Assembly: GCA_030550695.1 (NCBI GenBank)
Contig: JAUQOX010000017.1
Span: forward strand, 1 to 20,734
Reading direction: 5' to 3'
From: Gemmatimonadota bacterium
Lineage (GTDB): Bacteria; Gemmatimonadota; Gemmatimonadetes; Longimicrobiales; Gaopeijiaceae
Length of the DNA stretch: 20,734 nucleotides
The translations under genes and the position numbers were made by a program. The notes beneath the pieces are model-generated. The model did not search any database. It had not been told where the DNA came from and was given only the letters and a program-made list of their open reading frames with translations. Of the stretch, positions 1 to 7,430 are shown piece after piece. Position 1 is the stretch's first letter, and every line of letters starts with the position of its first letter.

Positions 1-1039
1 CGGCCTGGGCCGTCCTCCGGCGGATTTCCGAGGCGTTGCGATAGGCGAATTCCACCAGTTCCTCGACGAACCACTGGGAAATGCGGATACGCTCTTCGAA
101 GGTGGCGTAGGCATACGCTTCGCCCAAGATCCCGAACCGGTTCCGCAAACCGATGTAGTTGGTGACGAAGCGGGGGCGGTGGTCGAAGGTGTACCAGCCC
201 TGTTCCTGCCCCCCCCTGCCTCCCGACACGTCGCCGAAGTAGTACATGTCCCACCCGTGCTTCGCCTTCACCCGGGCGGTGATCTCCGGCAGCCACCGGC
301 TTCGGAGGAGTTCGTCGATCTCCGGGGGGGTGTTAGGGCTCAAGGGCGGGGCATAGGTCAGATGGTAGGCATGGCGGGTGCCGTTGGTGGTATGCAGGTC
401 CACCATGACGTGGGGATCGTAACGGTTGTAAAGGCGCACCAGGGATCGGGACTCTGGAGCATCCAGCTTGGTCTGGTCCCGATTCAGGTCCAGATCCTGG
501 GCATTGGCCCGGGTGCCCATACCCCCCACCGGGCCGTTCTGCCGGGGGCGGTTCCGCAAGTTGACCCGTTCGTTTCCGTCGGGATTGTACAGGGGGGCGA
601 TCAGGAGCACCAAGGAATCCGCCCAGTGGGCGTGCCGACCTTCCGCCATCTCCCTGAGGAGGATGAGGAGAGCCTCCTTCCCCGCAATTTCCCCGGCGTG
701 GATCCCCCCCTGCAGGTAGATGCGGGTCTTGCCCGAGGCCAATACGGCCTCCGGGGAAGGATCCCCCACCGCCCCCACCACCACCAGGGGAAGAGGCCGC
801 CCCTCGAAGGAATAACCGAAGGTGGTCAGGTGGATCCCCGGGTGCCGGGCCGCCGCCTCCTGGACCAGGGCCATGACTTCCTGGTAGCGGGTCGTCTCCT
901 GGAAGCCAGACCGCTCCGCCCGGGTCAGAAGAGGGTTCAAGCTCTGGCCCCCGGCCCGGGGGACGGCCAGAACGATCCCGGCTGCAGCCCAGAGGAAGCT
1001 CCAAGGGAGTCGGAAAGGTCGCGAAGTCTGTGGGAGCAT
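1..1039 (-). CDS. Secreted M14-family zinc carboxypeptidase (3' end cut by window edge)
   Basis: The frame is open from an ATG at 1037-1039 to the window edge, giving 346 codons with no stop. The first ~33 residues form a signal peptide (basic start, then the hydrophobic stretch WSFLWAAAGIVLAV). Family M14 hallmarks follow: the zinc motif HAGE (H114, E117), DLNRD at about residue 184, the third zinc ligand in DLHTTNG (H216), and a candidate catalytic glutamate in GILGEAYAY (E307). The order matches M14 peptidases, which remove C-terminal residues from peptides using one zinc ion. Export implies periplasmic or extracellular action. The 245-bp gap to the upstream zinc-finger gene shows no clear promoter. 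The C-terminal part is outside the window, so extra domains cannot be excluded. The family call is strong; the substrate is unknown. Confidence 0.92.
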   Translation of the reverse strand, partial: MLPQTSRPFRLPWSFLWAAAGIVLAVPRAGGQSLNPLLTRAERSGFQETTRYQEVMALVQEAAARHPGIHLTTFGYSFEGRPLPLVVVGAVGDPSPEAVLASGKTRIYLQGGIHAGEIAGKEALLILLREMAEGRHAHWADSLVLLIAPLYNPDGNERVNLRNRPRQNGPVGGMGTRANAQDLDLNRDQTKLDAPESRSLVRLYNRYDPHVMVDLHTTNGTRHAYHLTYAPPLSPNTPPEIDELLRSRWLPEITARVKAKHGWDMYYFGDVSGGRGGQEQGWYTFDHRPRFVTNYIGLRNRFGILGEAYAYATFEERIRISQWFVEELVEFAYRNASEIRRRTAQA

Positions 1040-1284
1040 GGCTTGAAGCAACGAGTCGGAAAGAGTTCTGGAGGTGGAAGGGCACCGCGGACATTCGGCA
1101 AAAAAGGCACGCCGCGGGGAACCCGGATGGGCCCGCAAAGTAGATCCGTCCCTGCCACGGGGGCAATGGGGACGCCGAGGAGCCGGCTGGAAGGGCAGGA
1201 CCCGGGCGAACTCTGCCGCGCCTGCCGGGCCCCGCCGCCGGCCGCCCGCCGCCGACCCACGGGGCCCTGGGCTCGGCACGGCTC

Positions 1285-2037
1285 TTAGGGCCAACGCATG
1301 GCTCGGAGGAGGAGGCGGATGGAAGGTTCCGGCAGAGGAGCTCGGGCCACCAGCCACCCCCTCCCCCACCGCATCTCCACCTGGTTCCACCCCGGCGGAA
1401 GGGACACTTCCAGGGCGGCGGGGGGAAGGGAGAGCTTCCCCCCGCCTCCACCCTCCCACCCGTCCTCCGAGGGCCTCCCGGAGGATCCCAGGAGCATGCC
1501 GAAATAGCGAAGTTCGAGGGTGTCCTTGCCGGGGAGCAACTGGCGGATCCGAAGAACCCTCTCGTCGGGAAGCCAGTCCTCCCAGGCCACCGAGATCACC
1601 TCCAGGCCGGGCACCGCCAGCTCCCGTCCCCCCCCGGCGTGCCCGCGGAGAGAATCCCCAGCTCTTCCCGCTCCCCCTTCCCCCTCCCCTCGAGCCTCGG
1701 GGTGTCGGGCCGCCCGCCAGGCTTCCCCCCCCATCCACCCCGCCGCCACCGCCAGGAGCAGGACGAATCCCCGCAAGAGGACCACCGGCCTGACGGGGAC
1801 CCGGACCCAGCGGACGAGCTTTCCCGGAAAGCCCGGGCTCGCGGACCCCGGCCCCACCCCCACCCCCTCTCCGGAACGGCCTGCCCGCCGGGCCCTCTTG
1901 ATCTGCTCCAGTCGCCGGCTGCAGCGGAGACACACCGCCAGGTGGGCCCGGATGGCATGACCCTTCCCCAGAGGGAGACGGTGGAGGGCCCCCTCCAGGT
2001 AGGCCCGCAGTTCCGAATCCGGAATGTGTTCCCCCAT
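1285..2037 (-). CDS. Membrane protein with anti-sigma-type zinc finger (zf-HC2-like)
   Basis: This is a 250-residue protein. The N-terminus has the layout of cytoplasmic zinc-finger anti-sigma domains: SELRAYLEG, then AIRAHLAVCLRC, giving H32-x3-C36-x2-C39. A Gly/Pro-rich linker follows, then one hydrophobic segment at about 84-101 (VVLLRGFVLLLAVAAGW). The roughly 145-residue outer part is rich in Gly and has short beta-like segments. Known relatives bind an ECF sigma factor in the cytoplasm and release it on an envelope signal. No sigma factor gene lies beside it; the upstream neighbour is the PP2C phosphatase, 174 bp away. The role as an anti-sigma factor is therefore inferred from the motif alone. 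The ribosome-binding site is weak. Confidence 0.75.
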   Translation of the reverse strand: MGEHIPDSELRAYLEGALHRLPLGKGHAIRAHLAVCLRCSRRLEQIKRARRAGRSGEGVGVGPGSASPGFPGKLVRWVRVPVRPVVLLRGFVLLLAVAAGWMGGEAWRAARHPEARGEGEGGAGRAGDSLRGHAGGGRELAVPGLEVISVAWEDWLPDERVLRIRQLLPGKDTLELRYFGMLLGSSGRPSEDGWEGGGGGKLSLPPAALEVSLPPGWNQVEMRWGRGWLVARAPLPEPSIRLLLRAMRWP

Positions 2038-2211
2038 CCGTCGAGCCCTGGACTCCCCGTGCGGTCCCGCATCCCCCCGGCCGGCCTGGCCGCTTTCCTA
2101 CTCCTCCGTACCCCCGTACCCGGCGGAAGGAGCCCGGGGCCAGGGCAAGGCTTGAGCCGGCGGGCCGGACGGCCTCCCACCCCCGCGGAAAGCCTCCAGG
2201 GCCCGGCAACC

Positions 2212-2985
2212 TCAGCGCGACGGACGGCGGGGCCCCTCCAGGCCCAGGACGGCCACGGTGATGTTGTCCGGGGCCCCCCGCTGGAGCCCCTCTTCCACCA
2301 TCCCCTCCACCGCCTTCTTCAGATGCGGCCCCCAGGCCCGCACCAGCCACCCCTGCAGCTCGGATTCTTCCAGCACCTTCACCAGCCCGTCGGAGCAGAG
2401 GAGAAAGCGGTCCCCAACCTCCACCGCGCCCTCCAAGACATCCACCTTCACCTTTTCCTCCACCCCCAGGACCCTATGGAGGACGTGGGACAAGGGGTGG
2501 TGGCGAGCCTCCTCCGGGTCCAGGATTCCCCGCAGCACCCACTCCTCCACCAGGGTGTGATCCCGGGTCAGCCGGAGGAGCTCCCCTCCCCGGAGCCGGT
2601 AGGCCCGGCAGTCCCCCACATGGGCCAGGTCGAACCGGCCCGCGGCCGTGTCCACCCGGAGAACCGTCAGGGTACTCCCCATCCCCCGGAGTTCCCGCCG
2701 CTCCTCGGCCACCCGCAAGATCTGCCCGTTGGCCTCCTCCACGGCCTCCCGCAGGGCCCTCCCTTCCAAGACGGCCCGCACCACCCCCTGCACTGCCACG
2801 GCGCTGGCCACATCCCCTCCCGGCGCCCCACCCATGCCGTCCGCCACCACCACCAGCCCCATGCTGGGAATGACCGCCAGGGCATCCTCGTTTCTCGGCC
2901 TCACCTTGCCCACCACGGAAAGCCCGAAGGCCTCCAGGCGGAAGGGCAACGGGCCTTCAACACCCCCCCGTCCTATCTGGGCCAT
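2212..2985 (-). CDS. PP2C-type protein serine/threonine phosphatase
   Basis: A 257-residue single-domain cytoplasmic enzyme. Motifs of bacterial PP2C (PPM, Stp1-like) phosphatases appear in order: RPRNEDA (N32-E33-D34), VVVADGMGG (D49), GMGSTLT, AHVGDCRAY, LTRDHTLVEE, LLCSDGL and GAPDNITV. The Asp residues that hold the Mn/Mg pair are present, so it should be active in removing phosphate from Ser/Thr. The ATG at 2983-2985 lies inside the end of the glycosidase gene. The 13-bp overlap, and the fact that the phosphatase motifs begin only after this codon, fix the start; the open frame upstream is a shadow of the glycosidase. No protein kinase is present in the window, so its partner is unknown. 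The overlap suggests translational coupling. Confidence 0.93.
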   Translation of the reverse strand: MAQIGRGGVEGPLPFRLEAFGLSVVGKVRPRNEDALAVIPSMGLVVVADGMGGAPGGDVASAVAVQGVVRAVLEGRALREAVEEANGQILRVAEERRELRGMGSTLTVLRVDTAAGRFDLAHVGDCRAYRLRGGELLRLTRDHTLVEEWVLRGILDPEEARHHPLSHVLHRVLGVEEKVKVDVLEGAVEVGDRFLLCSDGLVKVLEESELQGWLVRAWGPHLKKAVEGMVEEGLQRGAPDNITVAVLGLEGPRRPSR

Positions 2986-5588
2986 ACCCGCAACTCCGTT
3001 ACTCCCGTGACCAGGGGAGGCGCGTGACGGAACACGACCCGGAGCCGGGAGGCGCGAAGGGGCTCCACCTCCAGGGTGTTGACCGCCCAAGCCGTGGGCC
3101 GGTGGGGCCAGGCCCGCGCCGGAGCCGCCGCCTCCCAACCGCTCTCCCCTTCGACCTCCAACCAAAACGTCTCCGGCGGACCCACACTCCGGCCGTCTCC
3201 GCAAAGGAAAACCTCCACCCGCGCCACCTGCCGCGGTTCGCCGAAGTCCAGCTCGATCCAATCCTCCCGGTGGGGAGAACCCCGGGGGACCCAGCGGTTC
3301 CGGCCATACCGGGTAAAAGAGAACTTCCCGTCCACCGCCAACCCCACCCCCTCCTCGGGCCCCGAGAACGACGCGGACACCTTGGGAAACGGGCGGTCCC
3401 CGGGGTTCCAGGCCCAATTTTCCGTCGGGATTCCAGGGGGAGCCAAGGGGAGCTCGCCCGGTCCCCAAGCCTCGAACTCGGTCAGCCCTGTAGCGCTGCC
3501 GGGGAAGGGGTAGAGGCTCACCCTCAGGCGGGACGTCCTCACCCGGGGGAATTCCACGGTGTTGGCCCGTCGCCCCTGGGGTCGGGCCGGGCTCCGCCGC
3601 TGCCCGGGGATCTCCCGCCAGCCGGTTTCCGTCCACATCTCCAACCGGTAGCGGCGGGGCGGCCGCACCGGGGTCCCCTCCCGGAGGGCCTCCAGGGGAA
3701 AGCCGGACGCCCCCTCTTCCCCCACCGCCTCCAACGGCGGCCCGTCCACATCGTCGAGGAAGTAGAGCTGGACCCGCTCCAGGAGGCGGTCCGTGCCGAA
3801 ATCCACCTGGAACCAAGGGACCGAGTCCCCGTCCGACACCCACCGGTTCGGTGGGGAAGGATGGTACCACCGGTTGCCGTCCACGGCGTAGAAGGGCGGG
3901 GCAGTGGGGCGGCTCGAGGAGGCGGTGGCCAAGGGGAACGGGGTGCCGTCGTTGTTCACGGCGAAGTTGTGCAGACGAGGCCCGGAACGCCGAGGCGCCG
4001 CCGGGGGAAGAAGAACCCGTATCTCCTCCAGACCGGGGGCGCGGGAAACCTCCCGGCCGTCCAGCAGCACCACCAGCCCCGGCCCCCGCCCATACCGCCT
4101 TCCCTCCCGATCCCAGAACACCGCCAGGTCGTGTCCATGGTAGGAGACCCCCTCCAGGGCGAACCAGTCCCAATGCCGAGGCACCAGGGGACGGATCCGG
4201 AGGGTGTCGTCGGGCCGGGGCCGCAATCCCACGAGACCGGTGATGACCAGGTCCACGAAGGACGAATGGAAGTAATGTTCGGAATGGTAAAAGGTGTTGT
4301 GGCCCTCCCAGGATCCGGTGAACGGATCCGCCGCCTCCGCCACGTAAGGCCTTCCTTGCCAACGATGGCTCAGGGCATAGGTGCGCAAAAGGTCCGCATA
4401 GTCTTCCGGAGTGACCACCTCCTGCTCATAGTCGTTCAGCAGGTTCGCCATGGCCGCCAGGGTCTGGGAGGTGGCATAGGGCCAGGCATTGCCGCTCCAC
4501 CAACAACACCGGGGCGACACAAAGAACTGGGGATCTCCCTGCTCCACCCCGGTGGGGCCGTAGGGGGCGCGGAAATAGGCGGGGTCCAGGAGGAACCGCC
4601 ATGCGGATTCGTAGCCGGGGTCGGGCAACCCGAACTGCCAGGGGACGTATCCCAAGAGTTCCCGCCCGTGGGGGTTTGAAGCGAAAGGTCCCGTCTGGTA
4701 GGTGAGGCTCTTGGCCCGGATCCCCCCGGCCTCGTCCCTGGCGAACTGGTGGAAGAAGAACTCCCGGGACGGATCCCAAAGCTCTTCCTGCACCCGGCCC
4801 TTCAACTCTCGGGCCCGCCGAGCGTATTCCCGGGCCTTTTCGGCTTCGCCGAAGAGGGAGGCGGTCCGGGCCAAGGCCAAGAGGTCCGCATAGAGATAGC
4901 TGTTGAGGGTGGGTCGGTAGCCTTCTCCCCCTCCGAAGGCGTCGTCGGTCAGGCGAGAGTTGATGTTGTACTCCATCCCGTCCCAGGCCCCCACCCAGCG
5001 GTACATGCGATGCTCGGGATCCCACCGCTCCTCCGTCCAACCGGCCACCTGGGCCTCCATATGCGGATAGACTTTGCGCAGGAAAGCCGTGTCTCCCAGG
5101 ACCAGGAAGGTGGCCCACATGGCATCTCCGTACCAGTTGGAATAACTCCGGGGTTGGGCGCCGGGAGTCTCGAACCAGTACCGGGCGAAGTCCTCCACGA
5201 TGCGGGGGTCCTTGAGCCAGCGGAGCTCATAGGCCTGATGTCCCAGGGGGCAGGAAATGGCCCCGTAGGTGCCGGACCAGAAGGGACGGTCCAGGAACTC
5301 CGTCAGGGTATAGCCGGTGGCCGGGGAGCCGTAGGTGAGGTGTTTGGTGACGAGTTCCCACCGGTAGTAGTAGGTGGCGTCCACGTCCGGGTCGGGAGAC
5401 TCGAAGAAGGGAATGTGCTTGCGGTACCAATCCCAGTCCCGGTTGTCCCACCAGGAAAACCGCTCCAGAACCTCCTGCCGGTCCAGCAAGGGCGGGGAGC
5501 CGCCCGGACGGCACCCCACCAGGAGGGCAGGGAGCCACAAGGCCGCAAGGGTGGTGCGGCGGAAGAGGGGGAGCTTTCGGGTGGACAT
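2973..5588 (-). CDS. Lipoprotein six-hairpin glycosidase (MGH1/GH63-like) with two C-terminal F5/8-type C domains
   Basis: An 871-residue predicted lipoprotein with basic residues, a hydrophobic core, then lipobox L23-V-G-C26. Residues ~40-490 resemble the alpha/alpha-toroid glycosidases of the GH63 / mannosylglycerate hydrolase-like group. They show repeated aromatic and acidic motifs such as WDGMEYNINSRL, YRPTLNSYLYADLLA, WWSGNAWPYATSQTL and HSEHYFHSSFVDLVITGL. Two beta-sandwich modules of F5/8-type C (discoidin-like) character follow at ~537-706 and ~722-871. Each has a 'W..D' entry (NRWVSDGD..WFQVDFG; NRWVPRGS..WIELDFG) and a TGLTEFEAWG or TGVTELRVW ending. Such modules usually bind carbohydrate. 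The enzyme probably cleaves glycosides at the cell surface; the exact family and substrate cannot be read from sequence. A strong GGAGGGG site precedes the ATG at 5586-5588. Confidence 0.85.
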   Translation of the reverse strand: MSTRKLPLFRRTTLAALWLPALLVGCRPGGSPPLLDRQEVLERFSWWDNRDWDWYRKHIPFFESPDPDVDATYYYRWELVTKHLTYGSPATGYTLTEFLDRPFWSGTYGAISCPLGHQAYELRWLKDPRIVEDFARYWFETPGAQPRSYSNWYGDAMWATFLVLGDTAFLRKVYPHMEAQVAGWTEERWDPEHRMYRWVGAWDGMEYNINSRLTDDAFGGGEGYRPTLNSYLYADLLALARTASLFGEAEKAREYARRARELKGRVQEELWDPSREFFFHQFARDEAGGIRAKSLTYQTGPFASNPHGRELLGYVPWQFGLPDPGYESAWRFLLDPAYFRAPYGPTGVEQGDPQFFVSPRCCWWSGNAWPYATSQTLAAMANLLNDYEQEVVTPEDYADLLRTYALSHRWQGRPYVAEAADPFTGSWEGHNTFYHSEHYFHSSFVDLVITGLVGLRPRPDDTLRIRPLVPRHWDWFALEGVSYHGHDLAVFWDREGRRYGRGPGLVVLLDGREVSRAPGLEEIRVLLPPAAPRRSGPRLHNFAVNNDGTPFPLATASSSRPTAPPFYAVDGNRWYHPSPPNRWVSDGDSVPWFQVDFGTDRLLERVQLYFLDDVDGPPLEAVGEEGASGFPLEALREGTPVRPPRRYRLEMWTETGWREIPGQRRSPARPQGRRANTVEFPRVRTSRLRVSLYPFPGSATGLTEFEAWGPGELPLAPPGIPTENWAWNPGDRPFPKVSASFSGPEEGVGLAVDGKFSFTRYGRNRWVPRGSPHREDWIELDFGEPRQVARVEVFLCGDGRSVGPPETFWLEVEGESGWEAAAPARAWPHRPTAWAVNTLEVEPLRASRLRVVFRHAPPLVTGVTELRVWPR

Positions 5589-5913
5589 CGTCCCCTCCAG
5601 GGGTTCGGCTGGAATTTTCCGGATTCTACGGGGTTTTCCTCCGGCCGGCCATCAAACGCCGGCAAGGGCGACACCACCCCGGCCGGAGGAAGCTCCCAGG
5701 CGCGGGGTCCGTTCCGGACCCCGGCAACCTCGGCACCGCCCTCGCCAACCCGGGGTCCGCCCAAAAGAGGCTGCCCCTCCCCGGCCCCCCCGCGGGAAGT
5801 TCCTCCGGGTGAAGGACCTCTCTGCCGGCCCAATCGCAAAGGCGCAGGCTTCCCCGGGTCCGAGATCCCGGGTCGGGCTTCGAGCCCCTCCACGGCCGCG
5901 CCCGGACCCTTAC
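5589..5913. other. 325-bp spacer between epimerase and glycosidase genes, with a perfect hairpin
   Basis: No coding frame with gene-like character is visible. It contains a perfect inverted repeat with a 9-bp stem (CGGGGTCCG, loop TTC, CGGACCCCG) at 5703-5723, and CCCGGG twice, 8 bases apart, near 5860-5880. Neither is followed by a T run on the minus strand, so they are not textbook intrinsic terminators. They may still stabilise the end of the epimerase message. The candidate -10 element for the glycosidase gene lies at the glycosidase-proximal end. Confidence 0.5.
5623..5628 (-). promoter_or_regulatory. Candidate -10 element for the glycosidase gene
   Basis: On the minus strand the hexamer TAGAAT matches the sigma-70 -10 consensus at five of six positions. 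It sits 34 bases before the glycosidase ATG, which would leave a short leader holding the GGAGGGG site. No convincing -35 hexamer lies at 16-18 bp spacing, so this is tentative. AT-rich words are rare in this region. Confidence 0.3.
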
Positions 5914-7158
5914 CTACCCCTCCACCAGAAAGCGGTACACGGTCCGGCTCCGGTATTCTTCCCCCGGGCGCAACCAGGTGGAGGGGAAGCCGGGCTGGTT
6001 CGGGGAATCGGGGAAATGTTGAGTCTCCAGACAGAAGCCGGCCCGGTGCCCGTACAACACCCCCCCCTTCCCCCGAATGGATCCGTCCAGGAAGTTCCCC
6101 GAATACAATTGTATCCCCGGCTCGCTGGTGTACACCTCCAGAATCCTACCGGACCCTGGCTCCACCACCCGGGCGGCGGGGGTCAAGCCCCTGAGCCATT
6201 CCGGTGCGCCCCGGGCCCACAGGGGCCGCCCTTCCTGGTCCAGGAACCGGCCTCGGGCCTGGGGGCCCTGTCCCAAGACGAAGTTGTGGTCGTAACCTCC
6301 GGCCAGGAGGAGTTGGGGGTGGGGGTCTCCGATCCGTTCCCCGATGGGCCGGGGACGCCGGAAGTCAAAGGGAGTGCCTTCCACCTCGACCAGCTCCCCG
6401 GTGGGAATCAGACCTTCCCGGACCGGCGTGTAGCGGTCAGCGTTCAAGGTCAAAAGGTGCCCCAGAACGTCCCCCGATCCGTGCCCTGCGAGGTTGAAGT
6501 AGGTGTGCTGGGTAAGGTTCACCGGGGTGGGGGCATCCGTGGTGGCCAGGTAATCCACCACCAAAGCGTTGTCCAGGGTCAGGGTGTAACGTACCCGCAC
6601 GTCCAGGTTCCCCGGATACCCCTCCTCGCCGTCGGGGCTGCGGTAGGCGAAGGTCACGCCCACGCCCTCCGGGGTCCGGAAGGGCTCGGCCCTCCACACC
6701 ACCTTGTCGAAGCCCCGGCGTCCCCCGTGGAGGTGGTTGACCCCGTCGTTGGCCTCCAAACGGTAGAGCTGGCCGTCCAAAAGGAACTGGGCCCCGGCGA
6801 TACGATTCCCATAGCGACCGACGATGGCGCCGAAGTAGGGCGATGCCTCGAGGTAGCCCGCGAGGTCGTCGTGTCCCAGGACCACGTCGGCCAACTGCCC
6901 GTCCCGACCGGGGACCTTCCACGAAACGATGATGCCGCCGTAGGTGATCACCTTCAGCTCCATGCCGGCGGCGTTTCGTAAGAGGAAGGCGTCCACGGTC
7001 CGTCCGTCAGGAAGGGTGCCGAAGGGCAAGGTCTCCACCGTTCCCTCTTTCGGGGCCGGGGAAGAGGATTTCTCCCCGAGATCCCGGCAGGCACCTCCCC
7101 CCCAACAGAGGGCGCCCAGGACCACAAGGGGAGGAAGGACGGAGATTCTGCTCCTCAT
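5914..7158 (-). CDS. galM: Exported aldose 1-epimerase (mutarotase), probable lipoprotein
   Basis: A 414-residue protein of the GalM family, which interconverts alpha and beta anomers of aldoses such as galactose and glucose. Family landmarks: GRYGNRI, the first active-site histidine region in NHLHGG (H142/H144), the catalytic acid histidine in QHTYFNL (H218), the sugar-binding aspartate in GYDHNF (D290), and the catalytic base in LETQHFPDSPNQPG (E378). Unusually for GalM it has an export signal: MRSRIS, a hydrophobic stretch, then GGGAC24, a borderline lipobox. I prefer the ATG at 7156-7158 over the GTG 12 bases upstream, because the signal peptide begins there and the GAGGAG motif touches the GTG but lies 11 bases before the ATG. 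It sits between a symporter and a glycosidase gene, so it probably works on sugars outside the inner membrane. Confidence 0.93.
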   Translation of the reverse strand: MRSRISVLPPLVVLGALCWGGGACRDLGEKSSSPAPKEGTVETLPFGTLPDGRTVDAFLLRNAAGMELKVITYGGIIVSWKVPGRDGQLADVVLGHDDLAGYLEASPYFGAIVGRYGNRIAGAQFLLDGQLYRLEANDGVNHLHGGRRGFDKVVWRAEPFRTPEGVGVTFAYRSPDGEEGYPGNLDVRVRYTLTLDNALVVDYLATTDAPTPVNLTQHTYFNLAGHGSGDVLGHLLTLNADRYTPVREGLIPTGELVEVEGTPFDFRRPRPIGERIGDPHPQLLLAGGYDHNFVLGQGPQARGRFLDQEGRPLWARGAPEWLRGLTPAARVVEPGSGRILEVYTSEPGIQLYSGNFLDGSIRGKGGVLYGHRAGFCLETQHFPDSPNQPGFPSTWLRPGEEYRSRTVYRFLVEG

Positions 7159-7259
7159 AGGGCGAGCCACTCCTCATGCCACATGGGGCAAGGGCCAGGG
7201 AGCCCCCCCCGGCCCCCCTGCCCTGAACCTACAGGCTGCGTTCCCGTCCGCCAGCGGGG

Positions 7260-7285
7260 CTCCTGCCACCTTGGGGTGGCGTGAG
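7260..7285. other. Hairpin in the symporter-epimerase gap
   Basis: The 272-bp gap at 7159-7430 shows no gene. It holds an 11-bp imperfect stem (arms 7260-7270 and 7275-7285, core GCCACC/GGTGGC, loop TTGG) downstream of the symporter stop on the minus strand. No T run follows it, so a terminator or processing role is only a possibility. Confidence 0.25.
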
Positions 7286-7430
7286 GACCGGCCTACCTTG
7301 GTTCCCTTCCGCCGGCGGGGGCCCTCCTCGTTGCCGGATCCTTGCCCCGTTCCCCGGAAGCCCGAGGCGAACCTCCTCGCCGGGGCTCGGCGGCCCCAAC
7401 CCGGCGATCCGCCTCCTGGCCGACTCAGCC

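Noticed and set aside
1086..1125. Six-T run on the minus strand upstream of the M14 gene as a terminator of the zinc-finger gene
   Set aside because: No convincing stem directly precedes the T run.
2986..4362. N-terminal extension of the PP2C frame to 716 residues
   Set aside because: The extension is a Gly/Arg/Pro-rich shadow of the glycosidase; PP2C motifs begin only after the internal ATG at 2985.
3024..4679. 551-residue plus-strand frame opposite the glycosidase
   Set aside because: Antisense to strong glycosidase and discoidin-like motifs; Pro/His/Gly-rich shadow.
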